Notes under the pieces: generated by a model
Database searches by the model: none
What the model was told of the DNA's origin: nothing
Seen by the model: the letters and a program-made list of their open reading frames with translations, nothing else
Translations under genes and position numbers: made by a program
Shown here: positions 15,321 through 28,637 of the stretch, piece by piece
Layout of the letters: each line of letters begins with the position of its first letter
How positions within the stretch are numbered: position 1 is the first letter of the stretch
Assembly (NCBI RefSeq): GCF_050948215.1
Contig: NW_027488577.1
Location: forward strand, 992,001-1,056,000
From: Halictus rubicundus
Taxonomy: Eukaryota; Arthropoda; Insecta; Hymenoptera; Halictidae
Length of the DNA: 64,000 bases
Reading direction: 5' to 3'

Positions 15321-16728
15321 GTAGAGGATTGGATACGATAGAGGATATTATAGGACAGAGGATGGGATAGGATTGAGGATAGGATAGGATAGAGGATAAG
15401 ATAGGATAGAGGATAACATAGGGGATTGGATAGGATAGAGGATAGGAGACGATAGAGGATAGGATAGGATTGATGATAGGATAGGAAAGATTACAGGATA
15501 GGATACAGGATACGATATTATAGAGGATACGATATTATAGAGGATAGGATAGGATAGAGGATAGGATAGGATAGAGGATAGGATAGGATCGAGGATAGGA
15601 TAGGATAGAGGATAGGATAGGATAGAGGATAGGATAGGATATAGGATAGGATAGGATAGAGGATAGGATAGGATAGAGGATAGGATAGGATAGAGGATTG
15701 GATAGGATAGAGGATACCGTAGGATAGAGGATAGGATAGGATTGAGGATAGGATAGTAAAGACGACAGGATAGGATACAGGATACGATATTATAGAGGAT
15801 AGGATAGGATAGAGGATAGGATAGGATAGAGGATAGGATAGGACAGAGAATAGGATAGGATAGAGGATAGGATAGGATAGAGGATAGGATAGGATATAGG
15901 ATAGGGTAGGATAGAGGATTGGATAGGATAGAGGATACGGTTGGATAGAGGATAGGATAGGATAGAGGATAAGATAGGATAGAGGATAACATACTGGATT
16001 GGATAGGATAGAGGATAGGAGACGGTAGAGGATTGGATAGGATAGAGGATATTATAGGACAGAGGATGGGATAGGATTGAGGATAGGATAGGATAGAGGA
16101 TAAGATAGGATAGAGGATAACATAGGGGATTGGATAGGATAGAGGATAGGAGACGATAGAGGATAGGATAGGATTGATGATAGGATAGGAAAGATTACAG
16201 GATAGGATACAGGATACGATATTATAGAGGATACGATATTATAGAGGATAGGATAGGATAGAGGATAGGATAGGATAGAGGATAGGATAGGATCGAGGAT
16301 AGGATAGGATAGAGGATAGGATAGGATAGAGGATAGGATAGGATATAGGATAGGATAGGATAGAGGATAGGATAGGATAGAGGATAGGATAGGATAGAGG
16401 ATTGGATAGGATAGAGGATACCGTAGGATAGAGGATAGGATAGGATTGAGGATAGGATAGTAAAGACGACAGGATAGGATACAGGATACGATATTATAGA
16501 GGATAGGAGACGGTAGAGGATTGGATAGGATAGAGGATAGGATAGGATATAGGATAGCATAGGATAGAGGATAGGATAGGATAGAGGATAACATAGGGGA
16601 TTGGATAGCATAGAGGATAGGAGACGATAGAGGATAGGATAAGATAGAGGATAGGATAGGATAGATGATATTATAGGATAGAGGATAGGATAGGATGGAG
16701 TATAGGATAGGATAGAGGATAGGATATA
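15321..16728 (+). repeat. ~704-bp module in two copies
   Basis: Two modules start with GTAGAGGATTGGATA right after GGAGACG, at 15,321 and 16,025. The first reads GGATTGGATACGATAG and the second GGATTGGATAGGATAG, the same C-then-G order seen in the 26.5 and 37.6 kb modules. Both contain GGACAGAGGATGGGATAGG, GGAAAGATTACAGG, GATACCGTAGG and TAAAGACGACAGG. Spacing is 704 bp here, against 699 bp at 26.5-28.6 kb and 697 bp at 62 kb. Confidence 0.72.
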
Positions 16729-18710
16729 GGATTGGATAGGATTGAGGATACGATATTATAGAGGATAGGAGACGATAGAAGATAGGATAGGATAGAGGAT
16801 AGGATAGGATAGAGGATAGGATAGGAGAGAGGATAGGATAGGATAGAGGATAGGATAGGACAGAGGATAGGATACGGATAGAGGATAGGATAGAATAGAG
16901 GATAGGATAGAGGATAGGATAGAGGATTGGATAGGATAGAGGATATTATAGGATAGAGGATAGGATAGGATAGCGGATAGGATAGTATGGAGTATACGAT
17001 AGAATTGAGGATAGGATAGGGTTGAGGATAGGATAGGATACAGGATAGGATAGGACAGAGGATAGGATAGGATAGAGGATAAGATAATATAGAGGATAGG
17101 ATAGGATAGAGGATAGGATAAAATAGAGGATAGGATGGGATACAGGATAGGATAGGATAGAGGATAGGATATAATAGAGGATAGGATAGGATAGAGGATA
17201 GGTTAGGATAGAGGATAGGATAGGATAGAGGATAGGATAGGATAGAGGATAGGATAGGATAGAGGATAGGTTAGGATAGAGGATAGGAGAGGATAGAGGA
17301 TAGGATATTATGGAGGATAGGATAGGATAGAGGATAACATAGTGGATTGGATAGCATAGAGGATAGGAGACGATAGAGGATAGGATAGGATAGAGGATAC
17401 GATAGGATAGATGATATTATAGGATAGAGGATAGGATAGGATGGAGGATAGGATAGGATAGAGGATAGGATATAGGATTGGATAGGATAGAGGATAGGAT
17501 CGGATAGAGGATAGGATAGGATTGAGGATAGGAGAGGATAGAGCAGATGATAGAGCATAGGAAAGAATTGAGGATAGGATAGGATAGAATATAGGATAGG
17601 ATAGAGAATAGGATAGGATAGATGATATTATAGGATAGAGGATAGGATAGGATGGAGGATAGGATAGGATAGAGGATAAGATAGGATAGAGGATAGGACA
17701 GGATAGAGGGTAGGATAGGATAGAGCAGGATAGGATAGAGGATAGGATAGAGGATAGGATAGAGGATAGGATAGAGGATAGGATAGAGGATTGGATAGGA
17801 TAGAGGATATTATAGGATAGAGGATAGGATAGGACAGAGGATAGGATAGGATAGAGGAAAGGATATTATAGAGGATAGGATAGGATAGAGGAAAGGATAT
17901 TATAGAGGATAGGATAGGATAGAGGATAACATAGGGGATTGGATAGCATAGAGGATAGGAGACGATAGAGGATAGGATAGGATTGAGGATAGGATAGTAA
18001 AGACGACAGGATAGGATACAGGATACGATATTATAGAGGATAGGATAGGATAGAGGATAGGATAGGATAGAGGATAGGATAGGATAGAGGATAGGATAGG
18101 ACAGAGGATAGAATACGGATAGAGGATAGGATAGAATAGAGGATAGTATAGAGGATAGGATAGAGGATTGGATAGGATAGAGGATACTATAGGATAGACG
18201 ATAGGATAGGACAGCGGATAGGATAGTATGGAGTATACGATAGAATTGAGGATAGGATAGGGTTGAGGATAGGATAGGATACAGGATAGGATAGGACAGA
18301 GGATAGGATAGGATAGAGGATAAGATAATATAGAGGATAGGATAGGATAGAGGATAGGATAGGATAGAGGATAGGATAGGATCGAGGATAGGATAGGATA
18401 GAGGATACGATACGATAGAGGATAGGATAGAGAATAGGATAGGATAGAGGATACGATACGATAGACGATAGGATAGAGAATAGGATAGGATAGAGGATAG
18501 GGGATTGGATCGGATACAGGATAGGAGACGGTAGAGGATTGGATAGGATAGAGGATAGGATAGGATATAGGATAGCATAGGATAGAGGATAGGATAGGAT
18601 AGAGGATAACATAGGGGATTGGATAGCATAGAGGATAGGAGACGATAGAGGATAGGATAAGATAGAGGATAGGATAGGATAGATGATATTATAGGATAGA
18701 GGATAGGATA

Positions 18711-19550
18711 GGACAGAGGATAGGATACGGATAGAGGATAGGATAGAATAGAGGATAGGATAGAGGATAGGATAGAGGATTAGATAGGATAGAGGATATT
18801 ATAGGATAGAGGATAGGATAGGATAGCGGATAGGATAGTATGGAGTATACGATAGAATTGAGGATAGGATAGGGTTGAGGATAGGATAGGATACAGGATA
18901 GGATAGGACAGAGGATAGGATAGGATAGAGGATAAGATAATATAGAGGATAGGATAGGAGAGAGGATAGGATAGGATAGAGGATAGGATAGGACAGAGGA
19001 TAGGATACGGATAGAGGATAGGATAGAATAGAGGATAGGATAGAGGATAGGATAGAGGATTAGATAGGATAGAGGATATTATAGGATAGAGGATAGGATA
19101 GGATAGCGGATAGGATAGTATGGAGTATACGATAGAATTGAGGATAGGATAGGGTTGAGGATAGGATAGGATACAGGATAGGATAGGACAGAGGATAGGA
19201 TAGGATAGAGGATAAGATAATATAGAGGATAGGATAGGATAGAGGATAGGATAAAATAGAGGATAGGATAGGACAGAGGATAGGATACGGATAGAGGATA
19301 GGATAGAATAGAGGATAGGATAGAGGATAGGATAGAGGATTAGATAGGATAGAGGATATTATAGGATAGAGGATAGGATAGGATAGCGGATAGGATAGTA
19401 TGGAGTATACGATAGAATTGAGGATAGGATAGGGTTGAGGATAGGATAGGATACAGGATAGGATAGGACAGAGGATAGGATAGGATAGAGGATAAGATAA
19501 TATAGAGGATAGGATAGGATAGAGGATAGGATAAAATAGAGGATAGGATG
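18711..19550 (+). repeat. 280-bp perfect-register tandem triplet
   Basis: Three copies begin with GGACAGAGGATAGGATACGG at 18,711, 18,991 and 19,271, exactly 280 bp apart. Each carries, in order, the rare GGATTAGATAGG variant, GCGGATAGGATAGTATGG, a GTATACGATAGAATTGAGG variant and GATAAGATAATATAGAGG. Copies 2 and 3 look identical. Copy 1 differs near its end, with AGGAGAGAGG in place of the later AAAATAGAGG. GGATTAGATAGG also occurs near 9,690 in super-unit 1, which marks the likely single-copy ancestor. 280 is not a multiple of 17 because the module contains several 12-bp and odd-length monomers. Confidence 0.85.
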
Positions 19551-22500
19551 GGATACAGGATAGGATAGGATAGAGGATAGGATATAATAGAGGATAGGAT
19601 AGGATAGAGGATAGGTTAGGATAGAGGATAGGATAGGATAGAGGATAGGATAGGATAGAGGATAGGATAGGATAGAGGATAGGTTAGGATAGAGGATAGG
19701 AGAGTCTAGAGGATAGGATATTATGGAGGATAGGATAGGATAGAGGATAACATAGTGGATTGGATAGCATAGAGGATAGGAGACGATAGAGGATAGGATA
19801 GGATAGAGGATACGATAGGATAGATGATATTATAGGATAGAGGATAGGATAGGATGGAGGATAGGATAGGATAGAGGATAGGATATAGGATTGGATAGGA
19901 TAGAGGATAGGATCGGATAGAGGATAGGATAGGATTGAGGATAGGAGAGGATAGAGCAGATGATAGAGCATAGGAAAGAATTGAGAATAGGATAGGATAG
20001 AATATAGGATAGGATAGAGAATAGGATAGGATAGATGATATTATAGGATAGAGGATAGGATAGGATGGAGGATAGGATAGGATAGAGGATAAGATAGGAT
20101 AGAGGATAGGACAGGATAGAGGGTAGGATAGGATAGAGCAGGATAGGATAGAGGATAGGATAGAGGATAGGATAGAGGATAGGATAGAGGATTGGATAGG
20201 ATAGAGGATATTATAGGATAGAGGATAGGATAGGACAGAGGATAGGATAGGATAGAGGAAAGGATATTATAGAGGATAGGATAGGATAGAGGATAACATA
20301 GGGGATTGGATAGGATAGAGGATAGGAGACGATAGAGGATAGGAAAGGATTGAGGATAGGATAGTAAAGACGACAGGATAGGATACAGGCTACGATATTA
20401 TAGAGGATAGGATAGGATAGAGGATAGGATAGGATAGAGGATAGGATAGGATAGAGGATAGGATAGGACAGAGGATAGAATACGGATAGAGGATAGGATA
20501 GAATAGAGGATAGTATAGAGGATAGGATAGAGGATTGGATAGGATAGAGGATAAGATAATATAGAGGATAGGATAGGATAGAGGATAGGATAGGATAGAG
20601 GATAGGATAGGATCGAGGATAGGATAGGATAGAGGATAGGATAGGATAGAGGATAGGATAGGATATAGGATAGGATAGGATAGAGGATAGGATAGGATAG
20701 AGGATAGGATACGATAGAGGATTGGATAGGATAGAGGATACCGTAGGATAGAGGATAGGATAGGATTGAGGATAGGATAGTAAAGACGACAGGATAGGAT
20801 ACAGGATACGATATTATAGAGGATAGGATAGGATAGAGGATAGGATAGGATAGAGGATAGGATAGGACAGAGGATAGGATACGGATAGAGGATAGGATAG
20901 AATAGAGGATAGTATAGAGGATAGGATAGAGGTTTGGATAGGATAGAGGATATTATAGGATAGACGATAGGATAGGATAGCGGATAGGATAGTATGGAGT
21001 ATACGATAGAATTGAGGATAGGATAGGGTTGAGGATAGGATAGGATTGAGGGTAGGAGAGGATAGAGGATAAGATAGGATAGAGGATAGGATAGGATAGA
21101 AGATAGGATAGGATAGAGCAGGATGGGATAGAGGATAGGATAGAGGATAGGATAGGATAGAGGATACGATAGGATAGATGATATTATAGGATACAGGATA
21201 GGATAGGATGGAGGATAGGATAGGATAGAGGATAGGATATAGGATTGGATAGGATAGAGGATATGATCGGATAGAGGATAGGATAGGATTGAGGATAGGA
21301 GAGGATAGAGCAGATGATAGAGCATAGGAAAGAATTGAGGATAGGATAGGATAGAATATAGGATAGGATAGAGAATAGGATAGGATAGATGATATTATAG
21401 GATAGAGGATAGGATAGGATGGAGGATAGGATAGGATAGAGGATAAGATAGGATAGAGGATAGGATAGGCTAGAGGGTAGGATAGGATAGAGCAGGATAG
21501 GGTAGAGGATAGGATAGGATAGAGCAGGATAGGATAGAGGATAGGATAGAGGATAGGATAGGATAGAGGATAGGATAGGATAGAGGATAGGATAGGATAG
21601 AGGATATGATAGGATAGAGGATAGGATAGGATAGATGATATTATAGGAAAGAGGATAGGATATGATAGAGGATAGGATAGGATAGAGCATAGGATAGGAT
21701 AGAGGATAGGATAGGATAGAGGATAGGATAGGATAGAGGATAGGATAGGATAGAGGATAGGATAGGATAGAGGATAACATAGGGGATTGGATAGCATAGA
21801 GGATAGGAGACGATAGAGGATAGGATAGGATTGAGGATAGGATAGTAAAGACGACAGGATAGGATACAGGATACGATATTATAGAGGATAGGATAGGATA
21901 GAGGATAGGATAGGATAGAGGATAGGATAGGATAGAGGATAGGATAGGACAGAGGATAGGATACGGATAGAGGATAGGATAGAATAGACGATAGTATATA
22001 GGATAGGATAGAGGATATTATAGGATAGACGATAGGATAGGATAGCGGATAGGATAGTATGGAGTATACGATAGAATTGAGGATAGGATAGGGTTGAGGA
22101 TAGGATAGGATACAGGATAGGATAGGACAGAGGGTAGGATAGGATAGAGGATAAGATAATATAGAGGATAGGATAGGATAGATGATAGGATAGGATAGAG
22201 GATAGGATGCGATACAGGATAGGATAGGATAGAGGATAGGATAGGATAGAGGATAGGATACGATAGAGGATAGGTTAGGATAGAGGATAGGATAGGATAG
22301 AGGATAGGATATTATGGAGGATAGGATAGGATAGAGGATAACATAGTGGATTGGATAGCATAGAGGATAGGAGACGATAGAGAATAGGATAGGATAGAGG
22401 ATACGATAGGATACATGATATTATAGGATAGAGGATAGGATAGGATGGAGGATAGGATAGGATAGAGGATAGGATATAGGATTGGATAGGATAGAGGATA

Positions 22501-24399
22501 GGATCGGATAGAGGATAGGATAGGATTGAGGATAGGATAGGATTGAGGATAGGATAGGATTGAGGATAGGAGAGGATAGAGCAGATGATAGAGCATAGGA
22601 AAGAATTGAGGATAGGATAGGATAGAATATAGGATAGGATAGAGAATAGGATAGGATAGATGATATTATAGGATAGAGGATAGGATAGGATGGAGGATAG
22701 GATAGGATAGAGGATAAGATAGGATAGAGGATAGGATAGGATAGAGGGTAGGATAGGATAGAGCAGGATAGGATAGAGGATAGGATAGGATAGAGCAGGA
22801 TAGGATAGAGGATAGGATAGGGGATAGGATAGAGGATAGGATAGAGGATTGGATAGGATAGAGGATATTATAGGATAGAGGATAGGATAGGATAGCGGAT
22901 AGGATAGGATGGAGTATAGGATAGAATTGAGGATAGGATAGGGTTGAGGATAGGATAGGAAAGAGGTCAGGATAGGATAGAGGATAGGATAGGATAGAGG
23001 ATAGGATAGGATAGGATATAGGATAGGATAGGATAGAGGATAGGATAGGATAGAGGATAGGATAGGATAGAGGATTGGATAGGATAGAGGATAGGATAGG
23101 ATAGAGGATAGGATAGGATAGAGGATATGATAGGATAGAGGATAGGATAGGATACAGGATAGGATAGGATAGATGATATTATAGGAAAGAGGATAGGATA
23201 TGATAGAGGATACAATATTATAGAGGATAGGATAGGATAGAGCATAGGATAGGATAGAGGATAGGATAGGATAGAGGATAGGATAGGATAGAGGATAGGA
23301 TAGGATAGAGGATAGGATAGGATAGAGGATAGGATAGGATAGAGGATAGGATAGGATAGAGGATAGGATACGATAGAGGATAGGATAGAGGATAGGATGG
23401 AGTATTGGATAGGATAGAGGATATTATAGGATAGTGGATAGGATAGGATAGCGGATAGGATAGGATGGAGTATACGATAGAATTGAGGGTAGGATAGGGT
23501 TGAGGATAGGATAGGATCGAGGATAGGAGAAGATAGAGGATAGGATAGGATAGAGGATACGATACGATAGAGGATAGGATAGAGAATAGGATAGGATAGA
23601 GGATACGATACGATAGAGGATAGGATAGAGAATAGGATAGGATAGAGGATAGGGGATTGGATCGGATACAGGATAGGAGACGGTAGAGGATTGGATAGGA
23701 TAGAGGATAGGATAGGATAGAGGATAGCATAGGATAGAGGATAGGATAGGATAGAGGATAACATAGGGGATTGGATAGCATAGAGGATAGGAGACGATAG
23801 AGGATAGGATAAGATAGAGGATAGGATAGATGATATTATAGGATAGAGGATAGGATAGGATGGAGTATAGGATAGGATAGAGGATAGGATAGGATGGAGT
23901 ATAGGATAGGATAGAGGATAGGATATAGGATTGGATAGGATAGAGGATACGATATTATAGAGGATAGGATAGGATAGAAGATAGAATAGGATAGAGGATA
24001 GGATAGGATAGAGGATAGGATAGGAGAGAGGATAGGATAGGATAGAGGATAGGATAGGACAGAGGATAGGATACGGATAGAGGATAGGATAGAATAGAGG
24101 ATAGGATAGAGGATAGGATAGAGGATTGGATAGCATAGAGGATATTATAGGATAGAGGATAGGATAGGATGGAGGATAGGATAGGATAGAGGATAGGATA
24201 TAGGATTGGATAGGATAGAGGATAGGATAGGATAGAGGATAAGATAATATAGAGGATAGGATAGGATAGAGGATAGGATAGGATAGAGGATAGGATGGGA
24301 TACAGGATAGGATAGGATAGAGGATAGGATAGGATAGAGGATAGGATAGGATAGAGGATAGGTTAGGATAGAGGATAGGATAGGATAGAGGATAGGACA

Positions 24400-26540
24400 T
24401 TATAGAGGATAGGATAGGATAGAGGATAACATAGTGGATTGGATAGCATAGAGGATAGGAGACGATAGAGGATAGGATAGGATAGAGGATACGATAGGAT
24501 AGATGATATTATAGGATAGAGGATAGGATAGGATGGAGGATAGGATAGGATAGAGGATAGGATAGGATAGAGGATAGGATACGATAGAGGATTGGATAGG
24601 ATAGAGGATACGATAGGATAGAGGATAGGATAGGATTGAGGATAGGAGAGGATAGAGCAGATGATAGAGCATAGGAAAGAATTGAGGACAGGATAGGAGA
24701 GAATATAGGATAGGATAGAGAATAGGATAGGATAGATGATATTATAGGATACAGGATAGGATAGGATGGAGGATAGGATAGGATAGAGGATAAGATAGGA
24801 TAGAGGATAGGATAGGATAGAGGATAGGATAGGATAGAGCAGGATAGGATAGAGGATAGTATAGGATAGAGCAGGATAGGATAGAGGATAGGATAGAGGA
24901 TAGGATAGAGGATAGGATAGAGGATTGGATAGGATAGAGGATATTATAGGATAGAGGATAGGATAGGATAGCGGATAGGATAGGATGGAGTATAGGATAG
25001 AATTGAGGATAGGATAGGGTTGAGGATAGGATAGGAAAGAGGACAGGATAGGATAGAGGATAGGATAGGATAGAGGATAGGATAGGATAGAGGATAGGAT
25101 AGGATATAGGATAGGATAGGATAGAGGATAGGATAGGATAGAGGATAGGATAGGATAGAGAATTGGATAGGATAGAGGATAGGATAGGATAGAGGATAGG
25201 ATAGGAAAGAGGACAGGATAGGATAGAGGATAGGATAGGATAGAGGATAGGATAGGATAGAGGATAGGATAGGATAGATGATAGAATAGGATAGAGGATA
25301 GGATAGGATAGGCAATAGGATAGGATAGACGATATTATAGGAAAGAGGATAGGATATGATAGAGGATACGATATTATAGAGGATAGGATAGACGATAACA
25401 TAGGGGATTGGATAGGATAGAGAATAGGATAGGATAGAGGATAGGATAGGATAGAGGATAGGATACGATAGAGGATTGGATAGGATAGAGGATACGATAG
25501 GATAGAGGATAGGATAGGATTGAGGATAGGATAGGAAAGAGGACAGGATAGGATAGAGGATAGGATAGGATAGAGGATAGGATAGGACACAGGATAGGAT
25601 AGGATAGAGGATAGGATAGGATAGAGGATAGGATACGATAGAGGATTGGATAGGATAGAGGATAGGATAGGATAGAGGATAGGATAGGATAGAGGATAGG
25701 ATAGGATAGAGGATAGGATAGGATAGGATAGAGGATAGGATAGGATAGAGGATAGGATAGGATAGAGGATAGGATAGGATAGAGGATAGGATAGGATAGA
25801 TGATAGGATAGGATAGATGATATTATAGGAAAGAGGATAGGATATGATAGAGGATACGATATTATAGAGGATAGGATAGGATAGACGATAGGATAGGATA
25901 GAGGATAGGATAGGATAGAGGATAGGATAGGATAGAGGATAGGATAGGATAGAGGATAGGATAGGATAGAGGATAGGATAGGATAGAGGATAGGATAGGA
26001 TAGAGGATAGGATATTATAGAGGATAGGATAGAATAGAGGATAGGATATTATAGAGGATAGGATAGGATAGAGGATAACATAGGGGATTGGATAGCATAG
26101 AGGATAGGAGACGATAGAGGATAGGATAGGATAGATGATATTATAGGATAGAGGATAGGATAGGATGGAGGATAGGATAGGATAGAAGATAGGATAGGAT
26201 AGAGGATAGGATAGGACAGAGGATAGGATAGGATAGAGGATAGGATATTATAGAGGATAGGATAGAATAGAGGATAGGATATTATAGAGGATAGGATAGG
26301 ATAGAGGATAACATAGGGGATTGGATAGCATAGAGGATAGGAGACGATAGAGGATAGGATAGGATAGATGATATTATAGGATAGAGGATAGGATAGGATG
26401 GAGGATAGGATAGGATAGAGGATAGGATATAGGATTGGATAGGATAGAGGATACGGTTGGATAGAGGATAGGATAGGATAGAGGATAAGATAGGATAGAG
26501 GATAACATAGGGGATTGGATAGGATAGAGGATAGGAGACG
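24400..26540 (+). repeat. Start of super-unit 3, near-copy of 4,130-6,202
   Basis: From 24,400 to 25,590 the sequence follows 4,130-5,320 at offset 20,270 with only scattered changes. The offset then slips to 20,253 at GATAGACGATAGG (5,631 and 25,884), one 17-bp monomer. By the phase mark it is 20,338 (6,203 and 26,541). Shared rare features include a GGGAATAGG/GGCAATAGG variant, GGACACAGG and GATACGGTTGGATAGAGG. Confidence 0.75.
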
Positions 26541-28637
26541 GTAGAGGATTGGATACGATAGAGGATATTATAGGACAGAGGATGGGATAGGATTGAGGAT
26601 AGAATAGGATAGAGGATAAGATAGGATAGAGGATAACATAGGGGATTGGATAGGATAGAGGATAGGAGACGATAGAGGATAGGATAGGATTGATGATAGG
26701 ATAGGAAAGATTACAGGATAGGATACAGGATACGATATTATAGAGGATACGATATTATAGAGGATAGGATAGGATAGAGGATAGGATAGGATAGAGGATA
26801 GGATAGGATCGAGGATAGGATAGGATAGAGGATAGGATAGGATAGAGGATAGGATAGGATATAGGATAGGATAGGATAGAGGATAGGATAGGATAGAGGA
26901 TAGGATAGGATAGAGGATTGGATAGGATAGAGGATACCGTAGGATAGAGGATAGGATCGAATAGAGGATAGGATAGGATTGAGGATAGGAGAGGATAGAG
27001 CAGATGATAGAGCATAGGAAAGAAATGAGGATAGGATAGGATAGAATATAGGATAGGATAGAGAATAGGATAGGATAGAGGATAGGATAGGATAGAGGAT
27101 AGGATAGGATATAGGATAGGGTAGGATAGAGGATTGGATAGGAAAGAGGATACGGTTGGATAGAGGATAGGATAGGATAGAGGATAAGATAGGATAGAGG
27201 ATAACATACTGGATTGGATAGGATAGAGGATAGGAGACGGTAGAGGATTGGATAGGATAGAGGATATTATAGGACAGAGGATGGGATAGGATTGAGGATA
27301 GGATAGGATAGAGGATAAGATAGGATAGAGGATAACATAGGGGATTGGATAGGATAGAGGATAGGAGACGATAGAGGATAGGATAGGATTGATGATAGGA
27401 TAGGAAAGATTACAGGATAGGATACAGGATACGATATTATAGAGGATACGATATTATAGAGGAGAGGATAGGATAGAGGATAGGATAGGATAGAGGATAG
27501 GATAGGATCGAGGATAGGATAGGATAGAGGATAGGATAGGATAGAGGATAGGATAGGATATAGGATAGGATAGGATAGAGGATAGGATAGGATAGAGGAT
27601 AGGATAGGATAGAGGATTGGATAGGATAGAGGATACCGTAGGATAGAGGATAGGATCGAATAGAGGATAGGATAGGATTGAGGATAGGAGAGGATAGAGC
27701 AGATGATAGAGCATAGGAAAGAAATGAGGATAGGATAGGATAGAATATAGGATAGGATAGAGAATAGGATAGGATAGAGGATAGGATAGGATAGAGGATA
27801 GGATAGGATATAGGATAGGGTAGGATAGAGGATTGGATAGGAAAGAGGATACGGTTGGATAGAGGATAGGATAGGATAGAGGATAAGATAGGATAGAGGA
27901 TAACATACTGGATTGGATAGGATAGAGGATAGGAGACGGTAGAGGATTGGATAGGATAGAGGATATTATAGGACAGAGGATGGGATAGGATTGAGGATAG
28001 GATAGGATAGAGGATAAGATAGGATAGAGGATAACATAGGGGATTGGATAGGATAGAGGATAGGAGACGATAGAGGATAGGATAGGATTGATGATAGGAT
28101 AGGAAAGATTACAGGATAGGATACAGGATACGATATTATAGAGGATACGATATTATAGAGGAGAGGATAGGATAGAGGATAGGATAGGATAGAGGATAGG
28201 ATAGGATCGAGGATAGGATAGGATAGAGGATAGGATAGGATAGAGGATAGGATAGGATATAGGATAGGATAGGATAGAGGATAGGATAGGATAGAGGATA
28301 GGATAGGATAGAGGATTGGATAGGATAGAGGATACCGTAGGATAGAGGATAGGATAGGATTGAGGATAGGATAGTAAAGACGACAGGATAGGATACAGGA
28401 TACGATATTATAGAGGATAGGATAGGATAGAGGATAGGATAGGATAGAGGATAGGATAGGACAGAGGATAGGATACGGATAGAGGATAGGATAGAATAGA
28501 GGATAGTATAGAGGATAGGATAGAGGATTGGATAGGATAGAGGATATTATAGGATAGACGATAGGATAGGATTGAGGATAGGAGAGGATAGAGCAGATGA
28601 TAGAGCATAGGAAAGGATTGAGGATAGGATAGGATAG
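26541..28637 (+). repeat. 699-bp module in three tandem copies, the middle one a hybrid
   Basis: Copies start at 26,541, 27,240 and 27,939, each with GTAGAGGATTGGATA after GGAGACG. Copy 1 has GGATACGATAG at its start, GAGGATAGAATAGG, plain GGATAGGATAG at its middle and GGATCGAATAGAGG at 26,955. Copy 3 has GGATAGGATAG at its start, GAGGATAGGATAGG, GAGGAGAGG at about 28,160, and GGATAGGATTGAGG where copy 1 has GGATCGAATAGAGG. Copy 2 matches copy 3 up to GAGGAGAGG (27,461) and copy 1 from GGATCGAATAGAGG (27,654). In copy B the same locus has only a copy-1 type followed by a copy-3 type. Confidence 0.88.

Larger units (their letters stand above)
13668..24399 (+). repeat. Super-unit 2 of the large HOR (~10.7 kb)
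   Basis: This unit matches super-unit 1 through most of its length, with offset drifting from 9,538 (13.67 kb) to 9,118 at the phase mark (15,321), 9,205 (17.27 kb) and 9,220 at the shared rare marker AGGAAAGGATTGAGG (11,121 and 20,341). Relative to units 1 and 3 it lacks about 420 bp that contains the GATAGACGATAACATAGG variant (near 5,110 in unit 1 and 25,390 in unit 3). It has a doubled ~704-bp module (15,321 and 16,025) and a private 280-bp triplet at 18.7 kb. Confidence 0.7.
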
